A stretch of DNA of 64,000 nt from Weeksellaceae bacterium (GTDB lineage: Bacteria > Bacteroidota > Bacteroidia > Flavobacteriales > Weeksellaceae), in contig OX460916.1 of assembly GCA_949788275.1 (NCBI GenBank), positions 558,001 through 622,000 of the forward strand, read 5' to 3'. Position 1 is the stretch's first letter. Each line of letters begins with the position of its first letter. A program made the translations under genes and the position numbers. Shown piece by piece: positions 37,881-46,029 of the stretch. The notes beneath the pieces were generated by a model. That model saw only the letters and a list, made by a program, of their open reading frames with translations. It was not told the origin of the DNA and searched no databases.

Positions 37881-39104
37881 ATGGCATTGGATATACAACA
37901 AATAAGAAGTCAGTTCCCTATTCTACAAAGGCAAGTCAACGGGCAAGCTTTGGTCTATTTAGACAACGGAGCAACATCTCAAAAACCACAAATGGTCTTA
38001 GATGTTATAGACCATTACTATAAAAATTACAACGCGAATGTTCACCGCGGTATACATACATTAAGTCAAGAAGCCACCGACAAAATGGAAGAAGCACGGG
38101 TGAAAATACAAAACTTTATCCATGCAAAACACGTTCACGAAGTTATTTTTACCCGCGGAACTACCGAAGGTATCAATCTTTTAGCTACTGTATTGTCGAG
38201 TGTTATAAAGGCTAATGACGAAATTGTAATTACCGAAATCGAACATCATTCGAACATTGTTCCTTGGCAAATGCTTTGCGAACGTACAGGCGCTACACTA
38301 AAATTCATCCCCCTAACAGCAGACGGAATTTTAGATCTAACTCAACTGGATACGATCATTACAAAAAACACGAAGTTGGTGTGTGTAAACCAAGTTTCCA
38401 ATGCATTGGGTGTGGTTAATCCAATTGAAAAAATCATTGAAAAAGCGCATCAAGAAGGGGCGTGGGTCTTGGTAGATGCCGCACAATCTGTACCGCATAC
38501 TCCCGTCGACGTTCAAGCCTTAGATTGCGATTTTCTGGTTTTTTCGGGCCATAAAATGTACGGACCAACGGGTATTGGTATATTCTATGGTAAAGAAGCT
38601 ATCTTAAATCAATTGCCTCCATTTCATGGGGGGGGCGAAATGATTAAAGAAGTAACTATGGAAAAATCGACTTACGCCTGTCTGCCTTTTAAGTTCGAAG
38701 CAGGGACACCAGACGTTGCCGGAATCATTGGTTTAGGAGCAGCTGTAGACTTTATAAACGCTATCGGAATTCAAGCGATACACGATCACGAAGACCAATT
38801 GGTTAAATACTGCATGGAGCAATTAAGCCAATTAGACGGTATAAAAATCTATGCAAAAGATGCCCCACATGCAGGAGCCATCTCATTTAACCTACTATTC
38901 GACGGTGTTCACTCATCCGATGTTGGAATGATTCTCGATAAAAAAGGAATTGCTGTTCGTACGGGCCATCACTGTGCACAACCCATTATGCACCACTTTA
39001 ACATCCCAGGAACCGTCCGTGCCTCTTTTGCTGTGTATAACACCAAAGAAGAAATAGACGTTCTAATCAATGGCTTAAAAACGGCCATTCGCATGTTGGG
39101 ATAA
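37881..39104 (+). CDS. sufS: Cysteine desulfurase SufS
   Basis: 407 residues from the ATG at 37881; an in-frame TTG 9 bases earlier is less likely. PLP enzyme of the group II (SufS/CsdA) desulfurases: PLP-contacting DAAQSVPHT, Schiff-base lysine in FSGHKMYGPTGIG, and catalytic cysteine in VRTGHHCAQPIM. The family start FPILQRQVNGQALVYLDNGA is present. It supplies persulfide sulfur to SufB. The usual partner sufE is not found next to it; instead a REP-like repeat carrying an IS110 element follows. Confidence 0.96.
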   Translation: MALDIQQIRSQFPILQRQVNGQALVYLDNGATSQKPQMVLDVIDHYYKNYNANVHRGIHTLSQEATDKMEEARVKIQNFIHAKHVHEVIFTRGTTEGINLLATVLSSVIKANDEIVITEIEHHSNIVPWQMLCERTGATLKFIPLTADGILDLTQLDTIITKNTKLVCVNQVSNALGVVNPIEKIIEKAHQEGAWVLVDAAQSVPHTPVDVQALDCDFLVFSGHKMYGPTGIGIFYGKEAILNQLPPFHGGGEMIKEVTMEKSTYACLPFKFEAGTPDVAGIIGLGAAVDFINAIGIQAIHDHEDQLVKYCMEQLSQLDGIKIYAKDAPHAGAISFNLLFDGVHSSDVGMILDKKGIAVRTGHHCAQPIMHHFNIPGTVRASFAVYNTKEEIDVLINGLKTAIRMLG

Positions 39105-39154
39105 CAAAAAATAGTTCTTTTAATAGATGGATTAATTTACGCGCTATATTTTTA

Positions 39155-39177
39155 GGGCGCTCCCTAGCGGGCGGGCT
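39155..39177 (+). repeat. REP-like repeat R6, left part (split by IS110)
   Basis: GGGCGCTCCCTAGCGGGCGG followed by GCT. The repeat stops at the CT core where the IS begins; the remainder resumes at 40555. Confidence 0.8.
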
Positions 39178-39228
39178 CATATCTTAGCAAAAAATATTAA
39201 CTTTCATAATAATTAACTAGAAAACAAT

Positions 39229-39385
39229 ACAAAGCTGCATAATTGAAACCGGGCTAGATACATTAAAAATGATATTGACGTTATAGGAAAATCAGCTTTG
39301 TTTTTTTACAAAAAGTTACAATAAGTACTTAGGCACTGATGACTTTCATTAGATGCAGAATAAATATGAGCAAGGACTATTGTAA
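39229..39385 (+). ncRNA. Predicted IS110 bridge RNA
   Basis: Two stem-enclosed loops can be read. Loop 1 is closed by acaaagctg (39229-39237)/cagctttgt (39293-39301) and carries cgggcta (39250-39256), identical to the left target cgggCT+a, and tatag (39282-39286), the complement of the right target CTata. Loop 2 is closed by ttacaata (39316-39323)/tattgtaa (39378-39385) and carries agtactt (39324-39330), matching the right end agtacCT except for one wobble-compatible base, and atatgag (39364-39370), the exact complement of the left end CTcatat. This is the target-loop then donor-loop order of known IS110 bridge RNAs. Transcript ends are not determined. Confidence 0.8.
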
Positions 39386-39415
39386 AAAATTTGTTTTCCC
39401 TAAAACGATAGAATT

Positions 39416-40504
39416 ATGAATTTAAAGTACAGTGTTGGAATCGATGTTTCAAGTGAAAAAATCGATGTATGTCTTTCAAGGATTGATGATAAACAGAGTG
39501 TTAAAGTGGTATCTAGTAAGAAATTTACCAATGGATTATCTGGTTTTTTAAAGCTAGAAGAATGGATTGAAAAAAATCATAAAGAAAAAGAGATTTCTTT
39601 AGTTATTTGTATGGAAGCCACAGGAGTATATCATGAAAATTGTGCGTTTTATTTTCACCAAAAAGGCCATAAAATATCTATTATACTACCTAATAAAGCG
39701 AAGCATTATTTAATTTCATTGGGACTTAAATCAAAAAATGATCGCATAGATGCAAAAGGTTTATCTCGAATGGGAGCCGAACAGTGTTTAGAATTATGGG
39801 AACCGATGGGTATTTTCTTTTATAAATTACGCCAGTACACGCGTCAATATCAGAATTTACAAGAACAAAAGACCGTTTTTAAAAACCAACTTCATGCTTT
39901 TGAACATTCGATGTATGATAATTCTGAGATGATGGAATATCAGAAAAACATCATCTTATTAATTGATAGTCAACTTAAAGGGATAAAGGAATCTATAAAG
40001 AAACATCTCGATTCAGATCCTATAATTAAGCAAAAGGTAGAAGGGATTTGTAAGATCAAGGGTATTTCGACTCTTAGTTTAGGAACAATACTAGCAGAGA
40101 CCAATGGTTTTTCTTTATTTAAAAATTATAAACAACTTGTTTCTTTTGCAGGATTTGATGTGGTTGAGAATGAATCGGGAAATAGTCGAGGCCGAACAAG
40201 AATATCCAAAAAAGGAAATGGGCGTATAAGAAGAGCGTTGTTTATGCCTGCTTTTACAGCAGTAAAACATAATGAAAAGCCTTTATCAAATCTATTTCAT
40301 CGAACTTATGAAAAACATGGAATAAAGCTGAAAAGCTATGTCGCTGTGCAAAAGAAGTTACTGGTTTTAGTTTATCATTTATGGAAGAAGAATCAAGCTT
40401 ATGATCCTCTGTATAATCAAATGAAATATAATAGCCCCAAACAAGTTGAGGCTACACCAGATAAACTTACTTTTCTAGAAGAAAAGAAGCTTTCTATTAT
40501 TTAA
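39416..40504 (+). CDS. IS110-family transposase (RuvC-like DEDD recombinase)
   Basis: 362 residues. The N-terminal DEDD/RuvC-like domain has Asp10 (SVGIDVS), Glu67 (CMEATGVYH), Asp109 and Asp112 (KNDRIDAKGL). A coiled middle region (YRQYQNLQEQKTVFKNQLHA-like, ~140-170) leads to the C-terminal Tnp20 domain (ICKIKGISTLSLGTILAE, FAGFDVVENESGNSRGR, ISKKGNGRIRRALFMPA), which contains the family's catalytic serine region. The protein binds the bridge RNA and recombines donor and target DNA. No frameshift or stop is seen. Confidence 0.95.
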   Translation: MNLKYSVGIDVSSEKIDVCLSRIDDKQSVKVVSSKKFTNGLSGFLKLEEWIEKNHKEKEISLVICMEATGVYHENCAFYFHQKGHKISIILPNKAKHYLISLGLKSKNDRIDAKGLSRMGAEQCLELWEPMGIFFYKLRQYTRQYQNLQEQKTVFKNQLHAFEHSMYDNSEMMEYQKNIILLIDSQLKGIKESIKKHLDSDPIIKQKVEGICKIKGISTLSLGTILAETNGFSLFKNYKQLVSFAGFDVVENESGNSRGRTRISKKGNGRIRRALFMPAFTAVKHNEKPLSNLFHRTYEKHGIKLKSYVAVQKKLLVLVYHLWKKNQAYDPLYNQMKYNSPKQVEATPDKLTFLEEKKLSII

Positions 40505-40554
40505 CAAATTTAATCAAAAAAAGGATAAAAAGTTAGGTTTTTAAGATAGTACCT

Positions 40555-40641
40555 ATACGCTCCCAATCTTGCCAACGAGAAGAAGTTTTCAAATGAACCT
40601 AAGGGACAGTTGGCAAGGATTTCCACTTCTATCCCTAGCGC
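40555..40641 (+). repeat. REP-like repeat R6, right part (split by IS110)
   Basis: Begins atacgctcccaatc, with inner stem cttgccaac/gttggcaag and the end GGATTTCCACTTCTATCCCT, AGCGC. Together with 39155-39177 it makes one complete repeat of the R3 subtype. Confidence 0.8.
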
Positions 40642-40776
40642 AATTCTGGGTGAATGGAAAAAAGGGCTTTTTGTTGTAGAATATAAAAAAACTAGAACCT
40701 ATTTTATCTTGAATGCAGTGCTTACACTGTCTGAAAGCAAAGCTAGTGATGGAATAGGAGGCGCTGAACAATTATC

Positions 40777-40816
40777 ATAAAAGCGGAAAAATGATCAATC
40801 ATTTTTCCGCTTTTAT
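40777..40816. terminator. Strong hairpin terminator
   Basis: A 19-bp stem (ataaaagcggaaaaatgat/atcatttttccgcttttat) with a 2-base gap. It terminates the minus-strand ssb gene and may also insulate against transcripts leaving the IS. Confidence 0.85.
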
Positions 40817-40825
40817 CGTTACATT

Positions 40826-41152
40826 TCATAATAAAATCAAGTCTTGAATAATGACTTCGGTAATCGACTTAGAATTTCCGTCCTTATCGACATAATCTCG
40901 GTAGGTTAGTTTACCATCAATAGCAATCTGCTTTCCTTTCTTTACGTGGCTATCAACCATATCTACTAAATTTCCCCAAGCAACAATAATATGCCATGTC
41001 GTTTTGTGGGTTTTCTCTCCTTTCGCATTCGTAAAGTATTCATTTGTCGCCATATTAAATCGGACATTTCTCCGATTGTTTTCAAAAACTTTAATTTCTG
41101 GATCCTGCCCGACGTGACCAATTAATAGAACTTTGTTTCGTAGTGTACTCAT
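40826..41152 (-). CDS. Single-stranded DNA-binding protein, short form
   Basis: 108 residues from the ATG at 41152; a longer frame upstream is not supported because STLRNKVLLIGHVGQDPEI is the normal SSB start. The OB-fold motifs are present (VRFNMATNEYF, KTTWHIIVAWGNLVDMVDSH, GKQIAIDGKLTYRDY). The protein ends right after the last OB strand (EVIIQDLILL) and lacks the Gly-rich linker and acidic DDxxPF tip through which SSB normally recruits partner proteins. It is therefore probably a second, specialised SSB rather than the main replicative one. Confidence 0.9.
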   Translation of the reverse strand: MSTLRNKVLLIGHVGQDPEIKVFENNRRNVRFNMATNEYFTNAKGEKTHKTTWHIIVAWGNLVDMVDSHVKKGKQIAIDGKLTYRDYVDKDGNSKSITEVIIQDLILL

Positions 41153-41225
41153 GATCAATATTTTATTTAGCGTTAATACACTTAAAAATAATAAAATCAT
41201 TTTTAAACAACTCGTTTTTAAGTAC

Positions 41226-41609
41226 TTAAATAACCTGCTCTTCAAATATTTTTTCGAAGGTCTTGTCCAAATCGTCACTTATCCCAGGGTGTGGACGAGA
41301 CGTTTGTATACACGAACTACGTACAGCGGTTAACCAACGAAAACGTTCAGCAATATCAAATTCAGCAATCGGGGACTTCGAGCAATTTCCCTCTGCAATT
41401 GCTTGGAAACTTATTAAGTTCTTTTGTAATAATTCCGTATCATGCGAGTGCGTAAAGGCATTCAAACGATCGGTGTTTAAAAAATATTTTACTTTTAAAA
41501 ATCGGGCTTTTTTAGCGAAAACAACCACACCAACATTCACGAATTCCTCTCGTTCAACACAGGGTAAAATTCGAATTATCGCATATTCATAAACTGTTTT
41601 TTCGTGCAT
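41226..41609 (-). CDS. DUF3037 protein
   Basis: 127 residues with the DUF3037 pattern (YEYAIIRILPCVEREEFVNVG, VVFAKKARFL, then the FRWLTAVRSSCIQTSRPHPG segment). No signal peptide. The start overlaps the end of the HipA-like kinase gene by 23 bases, so the two are translationally linked. DUF3037 genes are regularly found next to HipA-like genes in several phyla, which suggests a shared but unknown task. The product is small and probably cytosolic. Confidence 0.85.
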   Translation of the reverse strand: MHEKTVYEYAIIRILPCVEREEFVNVGVVVFAKKARFLKVKYFLNTDRLNAFTHSHDTELLQKNLISFQAIAEGNCSKSPIAEFDIAERFRWLTAVRSSCIQTSRPHPGISDDLDKTFEKIFEEQVI

Positions 41610-42378
41610 CTTCAGCTTCTTTAATAAAGTTAACCGTGTTGTCTAAACGGGTTTGAATAAATTGTTTGTACACCATTCTCATTGCTTCTTCAGATAGATG
41701 GTAACTTTCGGTGTCTAACCACTCATCAGGAATTAACTCAACAATTTCATCAATTAATTCAGGGGTAAGAATTTTCTTAAAGGACTGATCTACTTCATTT
41801 AAATAACTGGCATTCTTAAGGAGAACATGGTCTTTAACTTGTGTAAAAGGCGTAAGTGCACTTTTTTCCCAATTATCCCATGAATGGTGAAAGTAGAAGG
41901 CAGCACCATGGTCAATTAACCACAATTCTTTATTCCACATCAACATATTGGTATTTCTATAGGTGCGATCTACATTGGTAATAAAGGCATCTAACCAGAC
42001 TACTTGAGATGCTAAAAGTGGATCGATATCCATTACTGCAGGATCGTAGTTAATCGCACCAGAAAGAAAATGAAGGGCAAGATTCGTCCCCTCGCTAAAT
42101 TTCAGCAAATCCTGAATTTCTTCATCCGCCTCCGTTCGCCCAAATTCTACACCAAGATCAGCAAATACCAATTCAGGAACTTTAAATCCAAGAATACGCG
42201 CAATTTCGCCACCAAGTAATTCCGATATCAACATGCGAGGGCCGTGTCCAGCTCCCTTAAATTTTAAGACATAAGTAAATCCGTCATCTGCTTCAGCTAA
42301 AGCAGGTAAAGATCCGCCTTCGCGAAGCGGTTGCAAGTAACGTTCAACCGTTACATGGCGTAGTTCAATATTTTTCAT
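41587..42378 (-). CDS. HipA-like kinase-fold protein
   Basis: 263 residues. Kinase-fold features: KFKGAGHGPRMLISELLGGE (glycine-rich region with nucleotide-binding lysine equivalent), VWLDAFITNVDRTYRNTNML (catalytic loop with Asp and Asn), and LWLIDHGAAFYFH (metal-binding DHG in place of DFD). Shorter than classical HipA (~440 residues) and without a HipB antitoxin gene beside it; instead it pairs with DUF3037. Whether it phosphorylates a protein target such as a tRNA synthetase is unknown. Confidence 0.8.
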   Translation of the reverse strand: MKNIELRHVTVERYLQPLREGGSLPALAEADDGFTYVLKFKGAGHGPRMLISELLGGEIARILGFKVPELVFADLGVEFGRTEADEEIQDLLKFSEGTNLALHFLSGAINYDPAVMDIDPLLASQVVWLDAFITNVDRTYRNTNMLMWNKELWLIDHGAAFYFHHSWDNWEKSALTPFTQVKDHVLLKNASYLNEVDQSFKKILTPELIDEIVELIPDEWLDTESYHLSEEAMRMVYKQFIQTRLDNTVNFIKEAEDARKNSL

Positions 42379-42471
42379 CAGTTAAATTTACAATGAAACT
42401 TCTTTTTGTCCAAATATGTTAAAGTTTTGTGATATTCAGACAGGTTAAAGGGAAAGCGTTCTATAAAATGC

Positions 42472-42479
42472 TATTTTTG
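42472..42479 (+). promoter_or_regulatory. -7 promoter element for the SanA-like gene
   Basis: TATTTTTG, a perfect TAnnTTTG, 20 bases before the ATG at 42500. Confidence 0.5.
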
Positions 42480-42499
42480 CGTAGATTTTGTTCTGAATT

Positions 42500-43189
42500 A
42501 TGTTTCGTAATAAATTATTTAAAAAAATACTTATTTATACAGGTATATCAGGGCTTCTTATTGTCTTGTTTACTTCACTTATTCAGCTCTATACCTCATT
42601 TTCTATTTTCGATAAAATCGAAGAATTGCCAAAGACGCATCGCGTTGCGGTGGTACTTGGAGCTAAATTAGATAAAAAAGGACGACCACAAGTTTATCTC
42701 AAAGATCGTTTAGATGCCGCTCTTCAATTATATTGTGAAGGAAAAGTAGATGCCATCATGTTATCAGGAGAGAAGAAAAATGAAAATTTTAATGAGATTG
42801 ATGCTATGGAAAAATACATCCTTGACGCGGGAATTCCTCTTAAAGATACGTACCTAGATACGGGAGGAGTGGATACCTATAGTACGGTGTATCGGATGAA
42901 GCATATTTTTCAATTCGATCAGGTAATTCTTGTTTCTCAAAAATACCACCTGAGTCGTGCCGTTTTCTTAGGAAAATTAATGCATTTAGACTGTGTTGGT
43001 TTCAATGCCGATAAACACACCTATAAAGATCTTGGAAAACAAGAGTTTAGAGAGGTACTAGCCAATGTAAAAGCAGCACTAGACCTTAGTAAAGATCGTG
43101 CTGCAGATATCGTTGTAAAAGCCCATGAAGTAGAGTTACAAGACTCTTTAAATGGAAAAGATACTATTAAGCCTGCATCACAAAAATAG
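42500..43189 (+). CDS. SanA/YdcF-like inner-membrane protein (DUF218)
   Basis: 229 residues. One N-terminal TM segment (about 9-31, ILIYTGISGLLIVLFTSLIQ), then a DUF218 domain: HRVAVVLGAKLDKKGRPQVY, KDRLDAALQLYCEGKVDAIM, LSGEKK, NEIDAMEKYILDAGIP and VSQKYHLSRAVFLGK. The SanA type, with one TM and a periplasmic domain, is linked in Escherichia coli to envelope barrier function and vancomycin exclusion; the biochemical activity is unknown. Its last 23 bases overlap the convergent methyltransferase gene. Confidence 0.88.
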   Translation: MFRNKLFKKILIYTGISGLLIVLFTSLIQLYTSFSIFDKIEELPKTHRVAVVLGAKLDKKGRPQVYLKDRLDAALQLYCEGKVDAIMLSGEKKNENFNEIDAMEKYILDAGIPLKDTYLDTGGVDTYSTVYRMKHIFQFDQVILVSQKYHLSRAVFLGKLMHLDCVGFNADKHTYKDLGKQEFREVLANVKAALDLSKDRAADIVVKAHEVELQDSLNGKDTIKPASQK

Positions 43190-43877
43190 CAGGCCTTTTA
43201 TGAAAATCATAACGGGTCTTTTTCCATTCTTTAATGGGCATCGATTTAATTTCTTCATCAGCCAATGTAATATGACAAGCAACACAAATACGGGTAGAAG
43301 GGTTTAAAAATTTCGTTAAATCTTCCACCATCTGATTATTCCGGTAAGGCGTTTCCATAAAGATTTGAGCTGTACCGTTTTGTGCGCTTTCTTTTTCTAA
43401 ATGCAATAACTGTTTCTTTCTCTCTGCTTTATCAATGGGTAGATAACCATGAAATGCGAAGTTTTGTCCGTTCATTCCCGAAGCCATTAATGCGAGTAGG
43501 ATAGAGGAAGGACCAACTAAAGGGATAACCTGAATATTTTTTTCTTGGGCAATTTTAACCAATTGAGCGCCTGGGTCAGCGACAGCTGGTAAACCAGCTT
43601 CAGAGATAATTCCCATTGTTTTTCCATCCGTTAATAAGCGCGTTAACTCCATCATTTCTTCTGGACGCGTGTCCTTATTTAAGATATGCAATTCCAATTC
43701 AGATTGTATCTTTTCTGGGCAGGCTTGCTTAATAAACTTACGCGCTGATTTTTCATTTTCAACCACAAAAATGTTGATTGAACGAATAATGTCTAAGTTA
43801 TAAGCAGGTATAACACGATCAATAGGGCTTTCACCTAATAAACTTGGAATTAGGTAAACTTTTGCGAATGCAGGCAT
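43167..43877 (-). CDS. RsmI-related SAM-dependent (tetrapyrrole methylase-fold) methyltransferase
   Basis: 236 residues. TP-methylase fold: AKVYLIPSLLGE at the start, EKSARKFIKQ, the GIISEAGLPAVADPGAQLV loop and QVIPLVGPSSILLALMASG, IFMETPYRNNQMV and ICVACHITL. This matches the Bacteroidota relatives of RsmI (16S rRNA C1402 2'-O-methyltransferase), though the N-terminus is shorter and the GDAGTP motif is changed to SEAGLP. rRNA methylation is likely but not certain. Third gene of the dnaA operon, starting 4 bases after the phosphatase stop. Confidence 0.85.
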   Translation of the reverse strand: MPAFAKVYLIPSLLGESPIDRVIPAYNLDIIRSINIFVVENEKSARKFIKQACPEKIQSELELHILNKDTRPEEMMELTRLLTDGKTMGIISEAGLPAVADPGAQLVKIAQEKNIQVIPLVGPSSILLALMASGMNGQNFAFHGYLPIDKAERKKQLLHLEKESAQNGTAQIFMETPYRNNQMVEDLTKFLNPSTRICVACHITLADEEIKSMPIKEWKKTRYDFHKRPAIFVMQA

Positions 43878-43881
43878 AATT

Positions 43882-44328
43882 TTAAAACGTATATTTTGTT
43901 ATCAGTTGATCTGTAGCGTCATCAATTAAGTCAAAAACAGCTTCAAAGTCAGCGATAGTCCCATAATAAGGATCAGGAACAGGTTGAGGTTCACCAAAGG
44001 CATCCTCTAAGAATAATTTAATTTTTTTTCGGTCTTCATCCGTTTTTGCCAATTCAACAAGATCGTTATAATTGGTTTGATCCATTGCATAGATGATATC
44101 AAATTCATCGAACAAGTGAGGCGTGAAATGTTGAGCACGTTGGTCTGAAATATCAATTCCTCTTCGTTTCGCAACGTCAACCGATCGTCGATCGGGTTGT
44201 TCCCCTACATGCCAATCACCGGTTCCGGCTGAACACACCAAGTGTTTAGAACCTACTTTATCTTGTAAAATACCTTCCGCAAGGGGAGAACGACAAATAT
44301 TGCCTAAGCAAACCATTAAGATTTTCAT
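43882..44328 (-). CDS. Low-molecular-weight protein-tyrosine phosphatase
   Basis: 148 residues. The P-loop MVCLGNICRSPLAEG contains nucleophile Cys7 and Arg13, and the general acid Asp is in VPDPYYG near residue 116. Cytosolic, dephosphorylating protein tyrosines. It lies 27 bases behind dnaA and 4 before the methyltransferase, a gene order that is common in flavobacteria. Confidence 0.94.
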   Translation of the reverse strand: MKILMVCLGNICRSPLAEGILQDKVGSKHLVCSAGTGDWHVGEQPDRRSVDVAKRRGIDISDQRAQHFTPHLFDEFDIIYAMDQTNYNDLVELAKTDEDRKKIKLFLEDAFGEPQPVPDPYYGTIADFEAVFDLIDDATDQLITKYTF

Positions 44329-44355
44329 ACGATACAGTTTATAGTTCTAAACGAA

Positions 44356-45783
44356 TTAATCGGCTATTTTACGAGATATATCTTCAATATAGCCGCGGAA
44401 AGCCTTATCGGTTTCTTGTAAATTTTTTACAGTTTTACACGCATGGAGTACTGTCGCATGGTCGCGTTTACCAATCTGAGAACCAATGCTCGCTAAAGAG
44501 GCTTTGGTGTATTGTTTGGCAAAAAACATGGCTAATTGACGAGCTTGTACAATATCTCTTTTTCGGGTTTTTGATTGAATATCTTCGACCTTAATATTAA
44601 AATACGAACAAACCGTTTTTTGAATATAGTCAATAGAAATTTCCTTACGTGCCGTCTGAATCAACTTCGATAGCGTACGCGAGGTTAAGTCTAAGGTAAT
44701 CTCTCTTTTATTTAATGTAGCTTGAGCAATAATTGAATTTAAAGACCCCTCTAATTCGCGTACATTCGTATCTATATTTTGAGCAATATAATCCATGACT
44801 TCATCGGGGAACTCAATGCCATCTTTTTCTAGTTTTTGTTTTAGAATAGAAAGACGAGTTGGGTAATCGGGGTTTTGTAAATCGGCCGATAGCCCCCATT
44901 TAAAACGAGAGATCAAACGATCTTCCATATCTTGGATATCTGCGGGTGATTTATCCGATGTAAGTATAATTTGATTGCCGCGTTGATGTAAGTGATTGAA
45001 TATATGAAAGAAAACTTCTTGGGTTTTTTTCTTACCTGAAAGAAATTGAATATCATCCATGATTAATACATCAATCATTTGGTAAAAGTGAATAAAATCG
45101 TTCTGATTATTATTCTTTACTGCTTCAATAAATTGTTGCGTAAACTTTTCAGTAGAAACATATAAAACGGTTTTTTCAGGATGTAGTTCTTTAACCTCTA
45201 AACCAATCGCATGCACCAAGTGTGTTTTACCTAATCCTACTCCTCCATAGATAAATAAAGGATTGAAAGAAGTACCACCAGGACGCTTAGCGATGGCACG
45301 ACCAGCTGCACGAGCAAGACGATTCGACTCTCCTTCAATAAAATTACTGAAATTGTAATTGTAATTTAATTGAGAATCAATTTTAATTTTTTGTAATCCT
45401 GGGATAATGAAAGGATTAACAAGTTTGCTTGCCTCAATCGCAACAGGGATATCTACTTCCTGTGGACGGGGTTTTTCTTTATTCGAACTCGGGATTCGAA
45501 CCGTAAACGGATCTCTTCCTTGTTTTTGTTGATCCATCAAAATACTGTATACCAATTTGGCATCAGCTCCTAACTCTTTTTGTAAGGCACTTTTTAAAAT
45601 TTTAATGTAGTGCTCCTCTAACCATTCGTAAAAAAATTTACTGGGTACTTGGATGGTTAACACATTCGTGTTTAGCTTAGCCGGATGTATCGGTAAGAAC
45701 CAAGTTTTAAAAGCATCTTCGGCGATGTTATCTTGGATATAAGATAAGCATTTATCCCACACAGAATTTGCAGTTAGCGTCAT
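44356..45783 (-). CDS. dnaA: Chromosomal replication initiator DnaA
   Basis: 475 residues, complete. Domain I (VWDKCLSYIQDNIAEDAFKT), a variable linker, AAA+ domain with Walker A YGGVGLGKTH and Walker B VLIMDDIQF, arginine-finger region (DRLISRFKWGLS), and domain IV with the DnaA signature KRDHATVLHACKTVKNL. It unwinds oriC and loads replication machinery. It heads an operon with the phosphatase and methyltransferase genes. dnaN is not adjacent, and I see no convincing cluster of DnaA boxes, so oriC is probably elsewhere or not obvious here. Confidence 0.98.
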   Translation of the reverse strand: MTLTANSVWDKCLSYIQDNIAEDAFKTWFLPIHPAKLNTNVLTIQVPSKFFYEWLEEHYIKILKSALQKELGADAKLVYSILMDQQKQGRDPFTVRIPSSNKEKPRPQEVDIPVAIEASKLVNPFIIPGLQKIKIDSQLNYNYNFSNFIEGESNRLARAAGRAIAKRPGGTSFNPLFIYGGVGLGKTHLVHAIGLEVKELHPEKTVLYVSTEKFTQQFIEAVKNNNQNDFIHFYQMIDVLIMDDIQFLSGKKKTQEVFFHIFNHLHQRGNQIILTSDKSPADIQDMEDRLISRFKWGLSADLQNPDYPTRLSILKQKLEKDGIEFPDEVMDYIAQNIDTNVRELEGSLNSIIAQATLNKREITLDLTSRTLSKLIQTARKEISIDYIQKTVCSYFNIKVEDIQSKTRKRDIVQARQLAMFFAKQYTKASLASIGSQIGKRDHATVLHACKTVKNLQETDKAFRGYIEDISRKIAD

Positions 45784-46029
45784 ATTGTTGAAAAAAAACG
45801 GTTAAATTTATAATTAAATCTTTGGAAATCAAAGAAGTGTGAAAGCCTAAGCTTCGAAACAAAAATGTGAACAAATTTTGAATAAAAAAAACACTTTAGC
45901 TGTTGATAAATCGAAAATTACTTTGTATAATCTTTCCGGTTGATTTTTTTCGGTTATCTTATTCGGTCAAAGCCGTTTTTTTCTATACAAAGATGGTTTA
46001 TCCATCCCAAAATTATTATTTTTGTATCT

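Larger units (their letters stand above)
39176..40554 (+). mobile_element. IS110-family insertion sequence with bridge RNA
   Basis: The element lies between two CT dinucleotides (39176-39177 and 40553-40554), the usual IS110 core. Removing everything between them, with one CT, rejoins an intact REP-like repeat (cgggCTatacgct). There are no terminal inverted repeats and no target duplication beyond the core, as expected for the family. Layout: 238-base non-coding left end with a bridge RNA, one transposase ORF, and a short 48-base right end. A long left end and short right end place it in the IS110 rather than the IS1111 subgroup. The ORF is intact, so it may be active. Confidence 0.88.

Noticed and set aside
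37796-38023. 75-residue frame overlapping the start of sufS
   Set aside because: It runs through a hairpin and repeat remnant into sufS in the wrong frame; no support.
41263-41592. 109-residue plus-strand frame opposite the DUF3037 gene
   Set aside because: Shadow of a recognisable family on the other strand.
41587-42378. Classical HipBA toxin-antitoxin system
   Set aside because: No HTH antitoxin gene adjoins it, and the kinase is much shorter than HipA; reported instead as a HipA-like/DUF3037 pair.
45784-46029. Possible oriC upstream of dnaA (tgttgataa at 45901, tttatccat near 45998)
   Set aside because: Only two imperfect DnaA-box-like sites, no cluster and no dnaN or unwinding element; not enough to call an origin.
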